DNA of 64,000 nt. It comes from Leptospira inadai serovar Lyme str. 10. Its GTDB lineage: Bacteria; Spirochaetota; Leptospiria; Leptospirales; Leptospiraceae. Location of the stretch: the NCBI RefSeq assembly GCF_000243675.2, contig NZ_AHMM02000025.1, positions 868,001 to 932,000 of the forward strand, given 5' to 3'. Of this stretch, positions 62,427 to 64,000 are shown one piece after another. Positions within the stretch are counted from its first letter, which is position 1. Every line of letters starts with the position of its first letter. A program made the translations under genes and the position numbers. The notes under the pieces were generated by a model. The model was given only the letters and a program-made list of their open reading frames with translations. It made no database searches and had not been told where the DNA came from.

Positions 62427-63548
62427 ATGAATCACAAACCGGATCTTTCTCTATCCGCATGGGACCGCGATAGGGAAAGAGAGTTTCAAATTATATCTTC
62501 GCTATTCGGACTGCCGGAATCTTTTCCCGCGCGAATCATCGGAGAGCAAGGGCAAGAGTTTAAACTCCAAACGGCTTTCGAAGAAGGAATCGGTATCTTA
62601 ACGGGTGCGCTTCGTTTTGGAGCGAGTTCCATTTTGGATTTACCGATTGCCGGAGATTGGGTACTCGCTACAAAAATGGATTCGGAACAATTTCTGATCC
62701 ATTCCCTTCTTCCTCGTCGGAGTTTGCTCGTGCGTAAATCCAAAGGGAATTTGCAGAGGCCGGATCCGATCTGCGCAAATATGGATTATATTTTTCTTTT
62801 GCACGGATTGGATGGCGATTTCCAACCCAGGCGATTGGAAAGAACTCTCGTGCAGCTTTGGGAGAGCGGCGCCTTGCCCGTGATCGTTTTGACGAAGAAG
62901 GATCTCTACAGAGATAACCAAGATGAGTTATTCGATAGGATCGCACAAGTGACAGAGTCTTGCCCGGGAGTTAGGGTTCATTCTATTTCAATATTCGAGT
63001 CGATCGGTCTGGAGGAATTGGCGGACTACTGGAGTAAAGAATCCACTTCGGCCTTTATCGGATCTTCCGGAGTGGGGAAGTCCTCTCTATTAAATCTTCT
63101 TTTGGGGAAAGAATTTAGGGAAGTCCAAAACGTTCGCGAGTCGGATTCGAAGGGAAAACATACGACAAGCAATCGTTGGATGTTTCGTCTATCGTCGGGC
63201 GCTTGGATTTTGGATAATCCGGGAATGAGGGAGATCCAACTTTGGTCGGACGGCTCGGGGCTCGCGGAAACTTTTCCGGAAATTTTGGAAGCTGTGAAAG
63301 GCTGTAAGTTTCCCGACTGTTCTCATCATAGCGAGCCGAATTGCGGAGTAAAGGTCGCTCTGGAGCAAGGGAGAATTTCGAAAGATCGCTTTAAAAGCTA
63401 TCTCAAATTGCAGAGGGAATTGTCTCGAAATGCACAATTGGCTTCTCCGACTTCCCGCGAGGCCCGCGCACAAAAAGCGAAATGCAAATCGATTCACAGA
63501 GAACAGAAAAGACTGCAGTATCAAAGGGAAAAAGAACGGTATCAATAA
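62427..63548 (+). CDS. rsgA: ribosome small subunit GTPase RsgA (YjeQ)
   Basis: 373 residues. N-terminal OB fold (about 25-115), circularly permuted GTPase with G4 TKKD (155-158), G1 GSSGVGKSS (about 213-221) and G3 DNPGM near 265-270, and a C-terminal zinc site (Cys and His in CKFPDCSHHSEPNC). Helps the late assembly of the 30S subunit. A basic C-terminal tail (about 345-373, AQKAKCKSIHREQKRLQYQR) is longer than in E. coli. Convergent with rsmA, 11 bp apart. The 233 bp upstream have GAAGAC/GTCTTC and CCCG/CGGG hairpins without T-runs. Confidence 0.95.
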   Translation: MNHKPDLSLSAWDRDREREFQIISSLFGLPESFPARIIGEQGQEFKLQTAFEEGIGILTGALRFGASSILDLPIAGDWVLATKMDSEQFLIHSLLPRRSLLVRKSKGNLQRPDPICANMDYIFLLHGLDGDFQPRRLERTLVQLWESGALPVIVLTKKDLYRDNQDELFDRIAQVTESCPGVRVHSISIFESIGLEELADYWSKESTSAFIGSSGVGKSSLLNLLLGKEFREVQNVRESDSKGKHTTSNRWMFRLSSGAWILDNPGMREIQLWSDGSGLAETFPEILEAVKGCKFPDCSHHSEPNCGVKVALEQGRISKDRFKSYLKLQRELSRNAQLASPTSREARAQKAKCKSIHREQKRLQYQREKERYQ

Positions 63549-63559
63549 AGGTAAAAGAT

Positions 63560-64000
63560 TCAAAAATGGAGAGGGAAATTCTCCACCACTTCGTAAAAAT
63601 CTTCGATCTTTAATTCTTCCGGTCGTTTGTCCAAAGAAAGCCCGGCGGTCTCTACGGCTTCCTTGAGTCGGAGGCCTAGAGTTTCTTCGGACAAACGTAA
63701 GGGCAGACCCATGGGATAAAAGGATAGAAGGGGAGCTTCCTTCAGAGAAGATCCGATCTTTTTTCTTTTTCCCCAAAACAAAACCCTACAGAGTATTTCT
63801 AAAATTTGATAGAGTTCTCTGTTTGAAAAACGAGGTTTGGCGGTGTAGGAAAGGACGCTGGAATCTATGCTCGGGCTGGGATAAAAAGATCCGGCTTTTA
63901 TCGTTTTACGATTTTTGAAAGTACCATAGGCTCCCGCGTAAACGGATAAAGAGGATACTTCTTTGGTCATTCGTCGCGCGAATTCTTTTTGGACTAAGAA
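63560..64000 (-). CDS. rsmA: 16S rRNA (adenine1518/1519-N6)-dimethyltransferase, C-terminal part
   Basis: Partial; the frame is open to the window edge and the 5' end lies outside. Recognisable KsgA/RsmA C-terminal pieces: LVQKEFARRMTKEVSS, AYGTFKNRKTIKAGSFYPSPSIDSSV and the helical end RPEELKIEDFYEVVE. Dimethylates two adenines near the 3' end of 16S rRNA; its neighbour rsgA also acts on the 30S subunit. The catalytic NLPY-type motif would be beyond the edge. Confidence 0.93.
   Translation of the reverse strand, partial: FLVQKEFARRMTKEVSSLSVYAGAYGTFKNRKTIKAGSFYPSPSIDSSVLSYTAKPRFSNRELYQILEILCRVLFWGKRKKIGSSLKEAPLLSFYPMGLPLRLSEETLGLRLKEAVETAGLSLDKRPEELKIEDFYEVVENFPLHF

Noticed and set aside
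63189..63776. 195-codon minus-strand ORF inside rsgA
   Set aside because: Antisense shadow of a well-supported GTPase gene; low-complexity translation without homology.

Overview
The window reads as chromosomal DNA of a spirochaete, most likely Leptospira. The signs are loosely defined lipoprotein signal peptides (Cys preceded by Leu/Ser/Asn), frequent TTG starts with good Shine-Dalgarno sequences, relatively modest GC content, a YqgE/AlgH protein beside a Gfo/Idh/MocA dehydrogenase, twin phasin-like genes, and many proteins I can place only as leptospiral hypotheticals. No phage, insertion sequence, rRNA operon or CRISPR array is visible. There is one tRNA, tRNA-Pro(GGG), near 58.1 kb.

Layout. 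0-6.4 kb: sugar-nucleotide dehydrogenase, YqgE, DUF2721 membrane protein, a small Cys-rich secreted protein, a dispersed repeat element, and a YbbAP-type ABC exporter. 6.6-16.1 kb: leuS, a YegP-like gene too short for routine ORF calling, a GHKL ATPase, threonine synthase with an SPFH/SHOCT protein, and signal peptidase I. 16.1-20.4 kb: a second copy of the repeat element, a PASTA-containing class B PBP translationally coupled to a DUF115 (MptE-like) protein, and a DUF2892 gene. 20.5-26.3 kb: two phasin-like genes bracketing a divergent aminotransferase/MocR pair, a DUF2804 protein and a PPK2 kinase. 26.3-34.6 kb: GDPD, a zinc-finger protein, a TPR protein, a twin cyclic-nucleotide-binding regulator, an AlkA-type glycosylase, Gmd and a MATE exporter. 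34.6-41.2 kb: an ADA-family protein, KtrB-KtrA potassium uptake, a DUF4136 lipoprotein and an aldo/keto reductase. 41.5-45.1 kb: an SPFH lipoprotein followed by a secreted WD40-caspase fusion, then a remnant of gamma-glutamyltransferase. 45.2-56.6 kb: acylphosphatase, truncated globin with RppH, a SET-domain protein, a catalytically degenerate tyrosine recombinase, STAS, GT39-like, SGNH, thioesterase and arylesterase-like genes, and a third phasin-like gene. 56.7-64 kb: a class D beta-lactamase-like gene whose 3' end is a 27-copy heptanucleotide array, more repeat elements, tRNA-Pro, SixA, an ABC-2 exporter, a GHKL-HDOD fusion, RsgA and the end of RsmA/KsgA.

Three things stand out. First, all three phasin-like genes carry TGC-N3-GCA operators upstream. 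The two larger ones have two operators each, with identical 23-bp spacing, the first lying inside the promoter spacer. This looks like a PhaR-type regulon. Second, a dispersed repeat family built on degenerate heptamers (AGAAGAC, TGAAGAC, AGAGGAC) sits at the 3' ends of genes. In one place it has expanded into a pure 7-bp array that codes for the same heptapeptide in every frame, so slippage would only swap the protein tail. Third, a putative secreted WD40-caspase is co-transcribed with a membrane-anchored SPFH lipoprotein, a combination worth testing as a sensor-protease module.
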